DNA of 37,143 bases from Clostridia bacterium (GCA_017482495.1 JAFUMU010000011.1:1-37143); one strand, 5' to 3'. Positions 1-8,038 are shown, counted from the first letter of the stretch. Notes: a model not told the origin generated them from the letters alone. Made by a program: numbers and translations.

Positions 1-11
1 AAAGCGTGACA

Positions 12-66
12 CCTCCCTCGCGGAGGGAGGCTTGGGTTTGACGAATCCACTGTAAGCAGAGACAAA
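12..66. repeat. Hairpin and fragment of element C-like repeat
   Basis: An 8-bp perfect stem (CCTCCCTC / GAGGGAGG, loop GCG, 12-30) is followed by a CCACTGTAAGCAGAG stretch. The same order (Y-rich hairpin, later CCACTGTAAACTGAG) occurs in the element at 33684-33919, so this looks like a truncated relative of it. The window starts here, so the left part may be cut off. No gene is visible from 1 to 339; that stretch holds only repeats. Confidence 0.5.
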
Positions 67-72
67 GTAAGT

Positions 73-192
73 ATTCCCGAAAGCGACGGATGTCGCGAGG
101 GAAAGAAAAAGGATATGCATACGGAAGCCCGCTTACGTTTGCATATCCTTCTTCTTTCCCTTGACCCAAATGCTGTGCATTTGGGCGGGAAT
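73..192. repeat. Palindromic element A, copy 1 (cloverleaf-like)
   Basis: This 120-base unit is bounded by ATTCCCG (73-79) and its inverted copy CGGGAAT (186-192). Inside are three hairpins in a row: GCGAC/GTCGC, a long stem of about 25 bp with apex GAAGCCCGCTT, and CCCAAATGC/GCATTTGGG. The closing stem plus three arms would fold as a cloverleaf (four-way junction) in RNA or a cruciform in DNA. A second copy with the same plan but different stem sequences lies at 3687-3808. It contains no convincing ORF. Confidence 0.8.
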
Positions 193-235
193 GCGCGAAC
201 TTTCAGCTCATCAAATAACCGTCACCTTTATTTTA

Positions 236-290
236 GGTTCTCTGAGGGGGTGTGGGGGAACTCTCTGCGAAAGAGAGTTCCCCCACATAA
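236..290 (+). repeat. Repeat element B, copy 1
   Basis: GGTTCTCTGAGGGGGTGTGG leads into a perfect 16-bp hairpin (251-266 with 272-287, loop GCGAA). The same arrangement, a GGTT...GGGGG lead followed by a G-rich hairpin, recurs inverted at 3588-3648 and in direct orientation at 3885-3931. No T tract follows in either direction, so it does not look like a plain terminator. Confidence 0.65.
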
Positions 291-339
291 TTCAATCACC
301 CTCTACCAAAAGAGAGGTTTTTTCACATAATTGATCCAT

Positions 340-1206
340 TCACTTTTCAACCAAGCATCCCTTTACAACGGATACAGTACCGTCGCAGTTAAGGGATCTG
401 TCGCCTGCCTCGATTTTCACCGTAGCTTCGCCGTTTATAGTAATGCTTCTGTACGCCTGTATACCGTCATCCTGACAGTATATATCAACGTTACCTCCTG
501 TTATTGTAACATTACCTCTGCCGCTTTCAGCTTCATTGTCGCTTTTGATACCGTCCTTTGCACCGGTTATTTTGACATTTCCTGCGGTGATGACCACATT
601 ATCCTTACCCTTAAGGGCATTTTTGGGAGCTGTAACGGTTATATTTCCGCCTTTTATTCTCAGGTCGTTTTTAGTTTGGATGCCGTTTCTGCACTTTGCA
701 TAAACAAGAAGCTGACCCTCGCCGCATATTTCCACATCATCGGCAGAATAAATACAGGCAGAGGGGACGGCAGAATCATCGATACAGTAACTATCGCCGT
801 CGGTTAAAGTATTTACAGTATCCTTTTCAAGATAGAAGGTGATCTTGTCAACGCTTTTTACATAGACCGCCGATGTTGTGTTGCTTTCGACCGTAAGACC
901 GCAAAGTATAAGCTCTACCTTTTCCTTTTTCGGGACATCTACAACTATGCATCCATTAAGCTCTCCCGAAAGAGAATAAGAGCCCCCTTTGGTAACGGTA
1001 AATACGCTGTCGCTGAAGGATGCCCCATCGCCGTCCATGATGGCAGAGTTTGCGGAAAATACGACATTGACTGTGGAGACTGTTTCCTCGGCGTCAGTTT
1101 CCTTGCTTATCTCTCCGATATTTATTTTTTCGCCGGGCGAGCTTTGGGCGCATGAACACAAAAGGAATGTGCAAAGCATCGCCGCAAGTATTCTGATACA
1201 TTTCAT
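340..1206 (-). CDS. Lipoprotein with Cthe_2159/DUF4353-type beta-helix carbohydrate-binding domain
   Basis: The 288-residue protein is probably exported and lipid-anchored: it begins MKCIRILAAMLCTFLLCSC, a signal peptide ending in a lipobox with Cys19. The body is a run of short beta-strand repeats (ITVTAPKNALKGKDNVVITA, VKITGAKDGIKSDN, VDIYCQDDGIQAY), the pattern of the Cthe_2159/DUF4353 right-handed beta-helix family; its Clostridium thermocellum founder binds acidic polysaccharide. The start at 1206 was preferred over an upstream ATG because GGAG lies 7 bases before it and the signal peptide begins there. Its promoter lies back to back with that of the macrodomain gene. Binding target here is unknown. 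Family call is from motif pattern only. Confidence 0.8.
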   Translation of the reverse strand: MKCIRILAAMLCTFLLCSCAQSSPGEKINIGEISKETDAEETVSTVNVVFSANSAIMDGDGASFSDSVFTVTKGGSYSLSGELNGCIVVDVPKKEKVELILCGLTVESNTTSAVYVKSVDKITFYLEKDTVNTLTDGDSYCIDDSAVPSACIYSADDVEICGEGQLLVYAKCRNGIQTKNDLRIKGGNITVTAPKNALKGKDNVVITAGNVKITGAKDGIKSDNEAESGRGNVTITGGNVDIYCQDDGIQAYRSITINGEATVKIEAGDRSLNCDGTVSVVKGCLVEK

Positions 1207-1230
1207 TGGTACTCCGATTGTTTTTTCTTT

Positions 1231-1260
1231 ATTGTAGCATAAAAGTGTTATAGTTTTCAA
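1231..1260 (-). promoter_or_regulatory. Promoter of the lipoprotein gene
   Basis: On the minus strand, TTGAAA (1255-1260) is separated by 18 bases from TACAAT (1231-1236), about 25 bases before the start codon. It is divergent from the macrodomain promoter; the two -35 boxes are 13 bases apart, so one regulator could control both. Confidence 0.65.
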
Positions 1261-1273
1261 GGCGTCTGTTACC

Positions 1274-1302
1274 TTGACCGCACATTTGCAATATGTTATA
1301 AT
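1274..1302 (+). promoter_or_regulatory. Promoter of the macrodomain-HD genes
   Basis: TTGACC (1274-1279), 17 bases, TATAAT (1297-1302): close to the vegetative sigma-A consensus, 25 bases before the ATG at 1328. Confidence 0.8.
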
Positions 1303-1327
1303 CTTACTGTACAAAAGGAGGTGCAGT

Positions 1328-2389
1328 ATGCCGTTACATATAATTCGTCAGGATATAGTTAAAATGGACTGCGATGCCATAGTATGCCCCACCGACCCTT
1401 TTCTCAGCGGCACAGGTGGAGCGGATATGATGATACACGCCGCAGCAGGTGAAGAATTGAGGCAGGAATGTAATTCTGTTGGCGGCTGTGTTGTAGGTGA
1501 TGCAGTGGTGACCGGTGCATACAGGCTTCCGTCAAAATATATAATCCACACAGTCGGGCCCATATGGCAGGGTGGTGAGAGCGGTGAGGAAGCGCTTCTT
1601 GCTTCCTGCTATAAAAGCTGTCTTTCAAGAGCAAAAGAGCTGGCACTTGGCTCTGTGGCATTTCCTCTTATTTCAACAGGAACATTCGGATTCCCGAAGG
1701 ATAAGGCATTCCGATGTGCAATGAATGTGCTCAGCGAATATCTTCTTGAAAATGATATTACTGTATATCTTCTTGTGTACGACAAGGAAGCGGTCACCGT
1801 CAGCGAAAAGCTGATGGCGCACGTAGCAGCATATATTGATGACAGCTACGTAGCAGAGTCAAAGCGGTTCAGCTATGTTCCGTCTGTCCCCGCGAGAAGT
1901 ATTGACAGGCAGAGAAGCTTACGGAATATACGTGCTGATGAATACAAAGAAGCACAGCAGGAGGTACTGTTTAACGAGGCTGTGTCAATGCCTATGGCGT
2001 CAGTGTGTATGGGAGAGCCTTCGACCCTTGAGGATGCGCTGAGGGAGCTTGACGAGAGCTTTTCTCAGATGCTTTTAAGAAAAATTGACGAAAGCGGCAT
2101 GACAGATTCACAGTGCTATAAGAAGGCAAATATCGACAGAAAGCTTTTTTCGAAAATAAGAAGTGATATCAACTACCGTCCCAAAAAGACGACAGCAATA
2201 GCTTTTGCCATAGCGCTTGAGCTTTCGAGATCGGAAACTGACGAGCTTCTTAAAAAAGCAGGATTTGCACTTTCTCACAGTAATAAATTCGATGTTATTG
2301 TAGAATATTTTATCGATAACGGTATCTACGATATTTTCACAATAAACGAGGCGCTTTTTGCCTTTGACCAAAGCCTTATAGGAGTTTGA
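1328..2389 (+). CDS. Macrodomain protein with C-terminal helical (HTH-like) domain
   Basis: The 353-residue soluble protein starts after a perfect AAAGGAGG site, so the upstream in-frame ATG at 1274 is not used. Residues 1-165 form a macrodomain (ADP-ribose-binding fold): GTGGADMMIHAAAG near 28-41 and the STGTFGFP loop at 117-124. The usual NAAN motif is replaced by CPTD (20-23), which would remove the Asn that many ADP-ribosyl hydrolases need. After a polar linker, residues 235-353 form an alpha-helical domain (MTDSQCYKKANIDRKLFSKI) that resembles an HTH of the kind appended to other macro or VWA proteins in Clostridia. The stop is 1 base from the HD gene start, so the two are probably translationally coupled. 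It may bind ADP-ribose or a related nucleotide and signal through the C-terminal part; this is inference. Confidence 0.85.
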   Translation: MPLHIIRQDIVKMDCDAIVCPTDPFLSGTGGADMMIHAAAGEELRQECNSVGGCVVGDAVVTGAYRLPSKYIIHTVGPIWQGGESGEEALLASCYKSCLSRAKELALGSVAFPLISTGTFGFPKDKAFRCAMNVLSEYLLENDITVYLLVYDKEAVTVSEKLMAHVAAYIDDSYVAESKRFSYVPSVPARSIDRQRSLRNIRADEYKEAQQEVLFNEAVSMPMASVCMGEPSTLEDALRELDESFSQMLLRKIDESGMTDSQCYKKANIDRKLFSKIRSDINYRPKKTTAIAFAIALELSRSETDELLKKAGFALSHSNKFDVIVEYFIDNGIYDIFTINEALFAFDQSLIGV

Positions 2390-2390
2390 T

Positions 2391-2822
2391 ATGATATACA
2401 CACCTCTTACAAGAAAAGCAATGGATCTTTGCTTTAGTGCTCATATGCATCAGAGAGATAAAAGCGGTCAGCCTTATGTTTTTCACCCGTTTCATCTGGC
2501 TGAGCAGATGAAGGATGAGTATACTACGGTGACGGCGCTCCTGCACGACGTTGTGGAGGACACAAGCTACACCTTCGACGATCTCTCTGCCATGGGCTTC
2601 CCGTGTGAGGTCATAGATGCCTTGAAGCTTCTCACTCACGATGATGCAACCTCTTATTTTGACTACGTTGCTGCTCTCAAGCATGATCCTATTGCGCGTG
2701 CTGTTAAGATAGCTGACCTTACTCACAACAGTGATCTTTCCAGAATGGATAAGGAAAGTATTACGGAGAGGGATATGGCAAGAAGAGAAAAATATCAGAG
2801 AGCTCTTGAAATACTTTTATAA
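2391..2822 (+). CDS. SpoT/MESH1-like HD hydrolase (small HD-domain protein)
   Basis: The 143-residue protein is a stand-alone HD domain of the (p)ppGpp-hydrolase type. All metal-site motifs of that family are visible: HP at 32-33, HD at 52-53, ED at 56-57, and KIADLTHN with Asp109. It lacks a synthetase domain and TGS/ACT regions, like MESH1-type small alarmone hydrolases, and is short even for them. GGAG sits inside the last codons of the macrodomain gene and the start follows its stop after 1 base, showing one operon. Substrate could be (p)ppGpp or another nucleotide 3'-pyrophosphate; sequence alone cannot decide. Confidence 0.85.
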   Translation: MIYTPLTRKAMDLCFSAHMHQRDKSGQPYVFHPFHLAEQMKDEYTTVTALLHDVVEDTSYTFDDLSAMGFPCEVIDALKLLTHDDATSYFDYVAALKHDPIARAVKIADLTHNSDLSRMDKESITERDMARREKYQRALEILL

Positions 2823-2852
2823 TGTCGCCTCGCAAGCGACCTTTACAAAACA

Positions 2853-2907
2853 AAAAACCTCTATAATGTGATCAGAAAGAAAAACAGATCATATTACGGA
2901 GGTTTTT
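2853..2907 (+). promoter_or_regulatory. Long hairpin enclosing a TATAAT box and the VWA ribosome site
   Basis: Two 21-base arms (2853-2873 and 2887-2907) match at 18 positions as DNA, and 20 of 21 can pair in RNA with G-U pairs; the loop is 13 bases. The left arm contains TATAAT (2862-2867), the right arm contains the GGAGG of the VWA gene (2898-2902) followed by a T run. A read-through transcript would hide the ribosome site or terminate. A transcript started from the TATAAT would lack the left arm and leave it free. No good -35 box is seen at 17 bases. Confidence 0.6.
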
Positions 2908-2910
2908 ATT

Positions 2911-3561
2911 ATGAGAAAGACAAGAAACAACATCACAGAATTGGTATTTATCATCGATCGCAGCGGTTCAATGGCAGGACTTGAGGCTGACACGGTGGGT
3001 GGCTTCAATTCAATGATCGAAAAGCAGAAGAGACAGAGCGGAAGGTGCTACGTTTCCACAGTTTTGTTTAATGACAAAAGCAAGGTAGTTCATGACAGAG
3101 TAGCGCTTGAGAGAATAAGACCTATGACACGAGAGGACTACATGCCCGGCGGATGCACGGCACTTATTGATGCCCTGGGTGATGCAATAAAGCATATTGC
3201 ACACATCCACAAGTATTCCCGTCCGGAGGATGTCCCCGAAAACACGATTTTCGTTATTACCACTGACGGCATGGAAAATGCAAGCCACCGCTACACAGCA
3301 GACGAGGTGAGAAGAAAGATAAGCCTTGAAAAGGAAAAATACGGTTGGGAATTTCTCTTTATCGGTGCTAATATCGATGCAATTGAGACAGCAAGAACTT
3401 ACGGCATTGCTCCTGACAGGGCTGTTAACTACAGAGCAGATGAAAAGGGAACAAGAGTCCTTTACGAAACCGTCGCACGCGCCGTTTGCAACACAAGAGC
3501 AGGCGCAGGCATCAATGCCGACTGGTGCGATGACATCGCCCGTGATAACAGAAGAAGATAA
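2911..3561 (+). CDS. VWA-domain protein (TerY-like, MIDAS intact)
   Basis: This 216-residue cytoplasmic protein is a single von Willebrand factor A domain. The metal-ion-dependent adhesion site is complete: DRSGS at 16-20, a Thr in GGCTALIDAL, and TTDGMENAS later. There is no signal peptide or membrane segment, so it resembles the soluble VWA proteins of stress clusters (TerY type) rather than surface adhesins. GGAGG lies 8 bases before the ATG within a hairpin. It follows the macrodomain and HD genes by 88 bases in the same direction. A role as a divalent-metal-dependent partner-binding subunit is likely; the partner is unknown. Confidence 0.85.
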   Translation: MRKTRNNITELVFIIDRSGSMAGLEADTVGGFNSMIEKQKRQSGRCYVSTVLFNDKSKVVHDRVALERIRPMTREDYMPGGCTALIDALGDAIKHIAHIHKYSRPEDVPENTIFVITTDGMENASHRYTADEVRRKISLEKEKYGWEFLFIGANIDAIETARTYGIAPDRAVNYRADEKGTRVLYETVARAVCNTRAGAGINADWCDDIARDNRRR

Positions 3562-3587
3562 AAGATTGGAAAATACGGAGGAAGCTT

Positions 3588-3648
3588 ATTCGGGTGAACC
3601 TCTCTTTCGCAGAGAGGCTTCCCCCGTACCCCCTCCAGAGAACTTTGG
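3588..3648 (-). repeat. Repeat element B, copy 2 (inverted)
   Basis: On the minus strand this reads AAGTTCTCTGGAGGGGGTAC followed by a CCTCTCT/AGAGAGG hairpin, matching copy 1 at 236-290 in lead sequence and hairpin loop. Its orientation is opposite to copy 1, so the two face each other across the four genes at 340-3561. Confidence 0.6.
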
Positions 3649-3686
3649 ATAAGGGGTAATTTTATAGGGTGCGCTGTATTTCGCGC

Positions 3687-3808
3687 ATTCCCGTATGCGA
3701 CCGCAGGTCGCCCGGAAAAGAAAAGGATATTAAAAAAGGAAGCTCGTTTCCTTTTTTAATATCCTTTTGCTTTTCCTCTCCCCCAATGCACAGCATTGGG
3801 GCGGGAAT
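3687..3808. repeat. Palindromic element A, copy 2 (cloverleaf-like)
   Basis: This 122-base unit has the same ends as copy 1 (ATTCCCG 3687-3693, CGGGAAT 3802-3808) and the same three hairpins. The long stem has a largely different sequence (GGATATTAAAAAAGG) that still pairs, and the third arm is CCCCAATGC/GCATTGGGG instead of CCCAAATGC/GCATTTGGG, a compensated change. The apex GAAGCTCGTTT resembles GAAGCCCGCTT of copy 1. The 380 bases between 3562 and 3941 hold only repeats and no gene. Confidence 0.8.
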
Positions 3809-3884
3809 GCTTACATATCTTATACCTCTCCGAATCCAGTTTAGCTATAGAATATCATAGCCACTGAATAAGCGTTATCCTAAA

Positions 3885-3931
3885 AGGTTTGGGGGTGCAG
3901 GGGGGATTTCCTTAAAATCCCCCTTGCATAA
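3885..3931 (+). repeat. Repeat element B, copy 3
   Basis: AGGTTTGGGGGTGCAGGGGG leads into a hairpin of 13/14 bp (3896-3909 with 3915-3928). It lies just past the end of the leftward UPF0340 gene and could help stop its transcript, although no T tract follows. Confidence 0.5.
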
Positions 3932-3941
3932 ATAACTCTTC

Positions 3942-4514
3942 TCACAAAAGTCTGTCGTCGTAGTGAACTCTTTCGCCGCCGATGAATTTAGGGCGGGTAC
4001 GGGCGGCATTCAGTGTTGCCTCACCTATTTTATTATTTTTAAGTCTCAGAGGAACAGCCACCTTTTTTAGGTGCATACCGATAAGTGTCATACCGATATC
4101 GAGGCCTGCGTCTGCTTTTATCTCCTCGATGGCTACGGGATCGGCAAAATATTTATATGCTGCTGTTGCAAATGATCCGCCTGCCTTGGGGAAAGGAACA
4201 ACATTAACTGTTTCCGCATTACCCGCTGTGGATCTTTCCACGATAATGGCGCGGTTAAGGTGCTCACAGCACTGCGCCGCCATATTGATTCCCAGAGGCT
4301 CGAACACCTCATAGAGTCCCATAAAGATAGCCTCAGCCGCCTCGGGAACGGAAGCGGAGCCTATTCTTGAGCCGCACACCTCGCTTGTAGAGCAGCCTAC
4401 AACAACTGTCATTCCGGATTTAAGTCCTGCTGCGCAAACAAGCTCCTTTGCCGCTTCTGCGGCTTCTTTTTTTATTTTATCGTACATAATTATCTGCTGT
4501 ATGAAATGATCCAT
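3942..4514 (-). CDS. ywlG: UPF0340 / TIGR01440 family protein (YwlG-like)
   Basis: The 190-residue protein matches the conserved UPF0340 family of Firmicutes: VVVGCSTSEV, GINMAAQCCEHLNRAI, and FPKAGGSFATAAY are its typical blocks. No biochemical function is established for the family as far as I know. It lies 64 bases downstream of addA in the same direction and is probably the last gene of that operon. Two starts are possible: the ATG at 4514, with GGAG only 3 bases away, or the in-frame ATG nine codons later, which has no visible ribosome site but gives a length nearer to Bacillus YwlG. Confidence 0.88.
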   Translation of the reverse strand: MDHFIQQIIMYDKIKKEAAEAAKELVCAAGLKSGMTVVVGCSTSEVCGSRIGSASVPEAAEAIFMGLYEVFEPLGINMAAQCCEHLNRAIIVERSTAGNAETVNVVPFPKAGGSFATAAYKYFADPVAIEEIKADAGLDIGMTLIGMHLKKVAVPLRLKNNKIGEATLNAARTRPKFIGGERVHYDDRLL

Positions 4515-4578
4515 ACTCTCCGTTTTTTAATATCCGTCGGCATAAAGCCGCCTCATTAATTTTATCACTAAAAGCAGC

Positions 4579-7500
4579 TTATGTCAATTCAATAGTATCA
4601 CCGAGTGCGAGAGAATATATAAGAAGTCTGTCTACATCCCGTCCAAGCATTTCTGCACACATCTTCTTATATGTATATAGCTGATCACCGTGGCGTTCTA
4701 TAAGCTTTTTCGCCGCAAGGTCTTTGTTTTCGGCTTCCTCTTTTGTTAGTCTGTCTGTTTTATAGTCAACAAGGGTGATCTTTCCCTTGTTGTCAACGAA
4801 CAGGCAATCCACCACGCCCTGAACGCATATTTTTGTAGCATCCTTTTTCAGCTTTTCGCGAAGTGTCTCGTCCTCTGTAAACCGGTATGCTTCCAGCATA
4901 TGGTTGAATCTGACCTCTCGGTACACCTCTTTTGCCGAAATGATGCTTTTACAAAGCTGACTTTTGGCAAATGCATCCACCTCCTCAAGACGGATCATAT
5001 CCTTTGTCTCCCTTGAAATGTATCCGAGTTGGCAAAGGCGCTCGGCTTCCACCTCCGCTCCTAAGGCAAGGGCGGAAAAGTCGCAGAACTGCAGAAGCAT
5101 ATGCGTTGCAGTTCCTCGCTGTGCGGCGCTTACCTTCCTTTCTCCTGCCATAAATGCGGGCATAGGCGGTATCTCAGTAGATGAGGTGTATCCGGTATCA
5201 AGGACATTAGGTGTCAGCTTGGAAACGGGCAGCTTTGCAGGAACTGTGCTGAGATGATACTTTTGGTAAGTGAAAGCAAATCTTTCTCTGAATTGCTCCT
5301 CGTAGCTATGTATAAGCTCATCGGACAGGCTGATCATGTTTTCATTTTCCGTATTGTCTGTTATTTCGTCCGCTCTGACGCTTTCAAATTCAAAGGAAGG
5401 GTCACTTCCCTTAAGCATAACAGCGTCAAGTATCCAAAGTCCTGCAGAGTCAACTGTTTTCACGGCATATTCCTCGTGACCCATAGCCACTCTTTTTGCC
5501 GATGCTTCCAGACTCTTTCCTGCGTCACGGGTTTTTAAGGTGACGATAAGCTGTTCTCTTGCTCTTGTAAGAGCAACATAGAGAACTCTCATCTCCTCCT
5601 CTCGAAGTGCGTTAGCCTCTGCAAGTGCTGCCGCATTTCTGTAAGGTGTATCACAGCGTACTATACCTTCCGGATCGGGCAGTTTCATAAACAAACCGTA
5701 TTCCGGGTCGATGATAGCGTTCTTTTTTGTATCTTCCTTATTAAACTGCTTTGCAACGTCGCAAAGGAAGCATATGGGATATTCAAGACCCTTTGAGCTG
5801 TGTGTGGTTATAATAGTGACGGCATCGCTTTCCGGTGTCATATCAAGGGATTCCTTACCGTTCATAAGTCCTTTAAGATACACAATAAGGTCATGAAGTC
5901 CGCCGCCGCCTTCTGCGCATTTTACTGCAAGAGAATACATTTTTTTAACGGAGCGGCGAAGTCTTCCGCTCCCGCTGTCATCTGTGAGCGCATCAAAGCC
6001 GGTATCTGTTATGAGATAATAGAGAAATTTATCGCAAAGCATATTGCCTGCTGTCTCTCTGTAATTATTTATTCTTTTTACAAAGGCTCTGAGTCTCAGT
6101 GCAAGTCCGTCACTGTTTTCCTGGGCATATCTGCATACTGAATACCACAGGGGAAGCTTATCTTTTCCTCTGAATCTTACCATATCATCAAGTGTGAAGC
6201 CGAATACAGGGCTTTTCATTGATGCCGCAAGGTAAATGTCAGAGGTTGGATTATCAATAGTGCATAGGATGCTTAGCAACAACAGCACCTCACTGTGATC
6301 GAAAAAGTTTTCCGATGCGTTGTTTTTGACGGGGATGCTATTTTCCTCCAGTTTCTTTTTATAAACTGCTGACAGCTTACCTGTTCGCATGATTATGGCA
6401 ATATCCTTCGGTCGTACTACCTCTCCGCTTCGCAGGCGGCTGTGACCGATCATGCTCTTTATTTTGCGTGCAACGTAGTCAGCTTCCGAAAGCTCTCCTT
6501 CTTCCACCAGCACTACCTTACAGCTCTCGCCGCTTTCTCCGTTACTTTTGGAGCAAACGAGGCGGTCCTCCCATTCAAAGGGTGTTTCTGAATAGGGGAA
6601 CATATAGTCGGAAACAAGGTTGGAAAAATCTATAACTCCGCTGTCTGAACGGTGGTTTTCGCTCATAAATATAGCCTTCCCGTCGCCGCCGCCCTCGTAT
6701 TCTCTTCTGTATTTAACGAAGTTTTCAGGGCGGGCGCCTCTGAATCGGTATACTGACTGCTTTACGTCACCCACCATAAATCTGCTTCCGTAATGGGAAA
6801 AAACTGTATACAGCATATCCTGCAGTCTGTTAGTATCCTGATATTCGTCAATGAATATATGAGTATATTTTTTTGCTACCTCAAGCGCCTCTGCAGTAGG
6901 AGCTCCATCCTCATTACAAAAGAGCTTGAATGCAAAGCGCTCTGCGTCGTTAAAGTCTATTTTTCCGCGTTCTCTTTTCGCCTCGGAAAATCTTTTTTCA
7001 TATTCTGTGAGGACATCCGCCACAGCCGACGCTATACGGCGGTTTTTATCATTTGCTTCTGCCAGCTCATCAAGAGACAGCTTGAAATATTTATTATAGA
7101 GACTTTTAAGTTTGTCTGTGAACTTTTTCTTTACCTCGCTGTACTGTTCGTATTCTCGGGTCGCAAGTTCTTTTTTCACGCTTTTACTTGACGCCAGCTT
7201 TGTATCGCTGAGAAACACCTTTGCACACAGGTATCCCTCATAGGATACTTCGCCGAGACGTGCGGCAGTTTCCGCATTTTTAATAGCCACTTCGGCATTT
7301 TTGGCAGTTGCTTCGTCCTGAGCAAGCTCTCCTGCATAATAGAGGAAAAGCTTTTCGTAGTGACGGCTGATCATTCTCATTTCTTCAGCTACTACCTGTC
7401 CGATGCCGCAGGTGAGAAAATCTCCGCTTTCAGACTCTTTTTTGAGAAACACGGGGTCAAGACCGAGGCGTATAAGGTCCTTCCACAGTGAAAGCAGTGT

Positions 7501-8028
7501 CGTGTCAAGGGCTTCGTCGTCTTTGGCTCCGGACAGTGCATCTGCAAGAAGTGTAAAATCACTGCATGGGCATACGCCCTCGAAAAAGTCATTTACTGTA
7601 TCCGCCATAAGCTCCTGTCTGAGCTGATCCACTGATGCTTCGTCGCATACGGAAAAGTCGGGAGGCAGGTCGAATCTCATAAAATAGGGCTTTAGCTCAT
7701 TTATAAGAAAGCTGTGGGTTGTAGAGATCGCCGCTCCGTCAAGGTCTCTGAGCTGTCTTACAAGGCGCTTGTTGCCCGGATCCTTTGAAATAGCATCTGC
7801 AATTGCCGCAGATATTCTTGATTTCAGCTCTGCCGCCGCATCGTTGGTAAAGGTCAACACCAGCATTGAGCTGATCTCTGCTTCTGAGTCGGGGTCGCAA
7901 AGCAATTCGATGATCCTTTGTGTAAGTGTGGCAGTTTTACCGCTTCCTGCCGCCGCAGAAAGGAGCAGATTTTTACCTCTGAAGTCTATGGCAGCCCTTT
8001 GACTTTCATTCCATTTTATATTTCCCAT
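4579..8028 (-). CDS. addA: ATP-dependent helicase/nuclease subunit A (AddA)
   Basis: This 1149-residue protein is the helicase-nuclease motor of AddAB, which resects double-strand DNA ends for RecA loading. Visible UvrD/SF1A motifs include the Walker A AAGSGKT at 26-32, LVLTFTNDAAAEL, the Walker B FIDEYQDTN, GDVKQSVYRFRGA, and VALTRAREQL near the end of the helicase part. The C-terminal PD-(D/E)XK nuclease shows LVDYKTDRL. Length is within the family range. AAAGGAG precedes the ATG, and the gene follows addB after 10 bases, so the two subunits are made together. Confidence 0.97.
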   Translation of the reverse strand: MGNIKWNESQRAAIDFRGKNLLLSAAAGSGKTATLTQRIIELLCDPDSEAEISSMLVLTFTNDAAAELKSRISAAIADAISKDPGNKRLVRQLRDLDGAAISTTHSFLINELKPYFMRFDLPPDFSVCDEASVDQLRQELMADTVNDFFEGVCPCSDFTLLADALSGAKDDEALDTTLLSLWKDLIRLGLDPVFLKKESESGDFLTCGIGQVVAEEMRMISRHYEKLFLYYAGELAQDEATAKNAEVAIKNAETAARLGEVSYEGYLCAKVFLSDTKLASSKSVKKELATREYEQYSEVKKKFTDKLKSLYNKYFKLSLDELAEANDKNRRIASAVADVLTEYEKRFSEAKRERGKIDFNDAERFAFKLFCNEDGAPTAEALEVAKKYTHIFIDEYQDTNRLQDMLYTVFSHYGSRFMVGDVKQSVYRFRGARPENFVKYRREYEGGGDGKAIFMSENHRSDSGVIDFSNLVSDYMFPYSETPFEWEDRLVCSKSNGESGESCKVVLVEEGELSEADYVARKIKSMIGHSRLRSGEVVRPKDIAIIMRTGKLSAVYKKKLEENSIPVKNNASENFFDHSEVLLLLSILCTIDNPTSDIYLAASMKSPVFGFTLDDMVRFRGKDKLPLWYSVCRYAQENSDGLALRLRAFVKRINNYRETAGNMLCDKFLYYLITDTGFDALTDDSGSGRLRRSVKKMYSLAVKCAEGGGGLHDLIVYLKGLMNGKESLDMTPESDAVTIITTHSSKGLEYPICFLCDVAKQFNKEDTKKNAIIDPEYGLFMKLPDPEGIVRCDTPYRNAAALAEANALREEEMRVLYVALTRAREQLIVTLKTRDAGKSLEASAKRVAMGHEEYAVKTVDSAGLWILDAVMLKGSDPSFEFESVRADEITDNTENENMISLSDELIHSYEEQFRERFAFTYQKYHLSTVPAKLPVSKLTPNVLDTGYTSSTEIPPMPAFMAGERKVSAAQRGTATHMLLQFCDFSALALGAEVEAERLCQLGYISRETKDMIRLEEVDAFAKSQLCKSIISAKEVYREVRFNHMLEAYRFTEDETLREKLKKDATKICVQGVVDCLFVDNKGKITLVDYKTDRLTKEEAENKDLAAKKLIERHGDQLYTYKKMCAEMLGRDVDRLLIYSLALGDTIELT

Positions 8029-8038
8029 ACTGCTCCTT

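Noticed and set aside
115..807. Two plus-strand frames (115-330 and 331-807)
   Set aside because: The first is built from palindromic repeat sequence, the second is antisense to the beta-helix lipoprotein; neither has a ribosome site or sensible composition.
1274..1327. N-terminal extension of the macrodomain protein
   Set aside because: It contains the promoter itself; the AAAGGAGG site fixes the start at 1328.
2842..2867. TTTACA...TATAAT as a promoter for the VWA gene
   Set aside because: The spacer is only 14 bases; kept only as a possible -10 box within the hairpin.
3326..3860. Plus-strand frames overlapping the VWA end and element A (3326-3652, 3669-3860)
   Set aside because: Out-of-frame readings through the VWA gene and through the palindromic element; no domain and no start signal.
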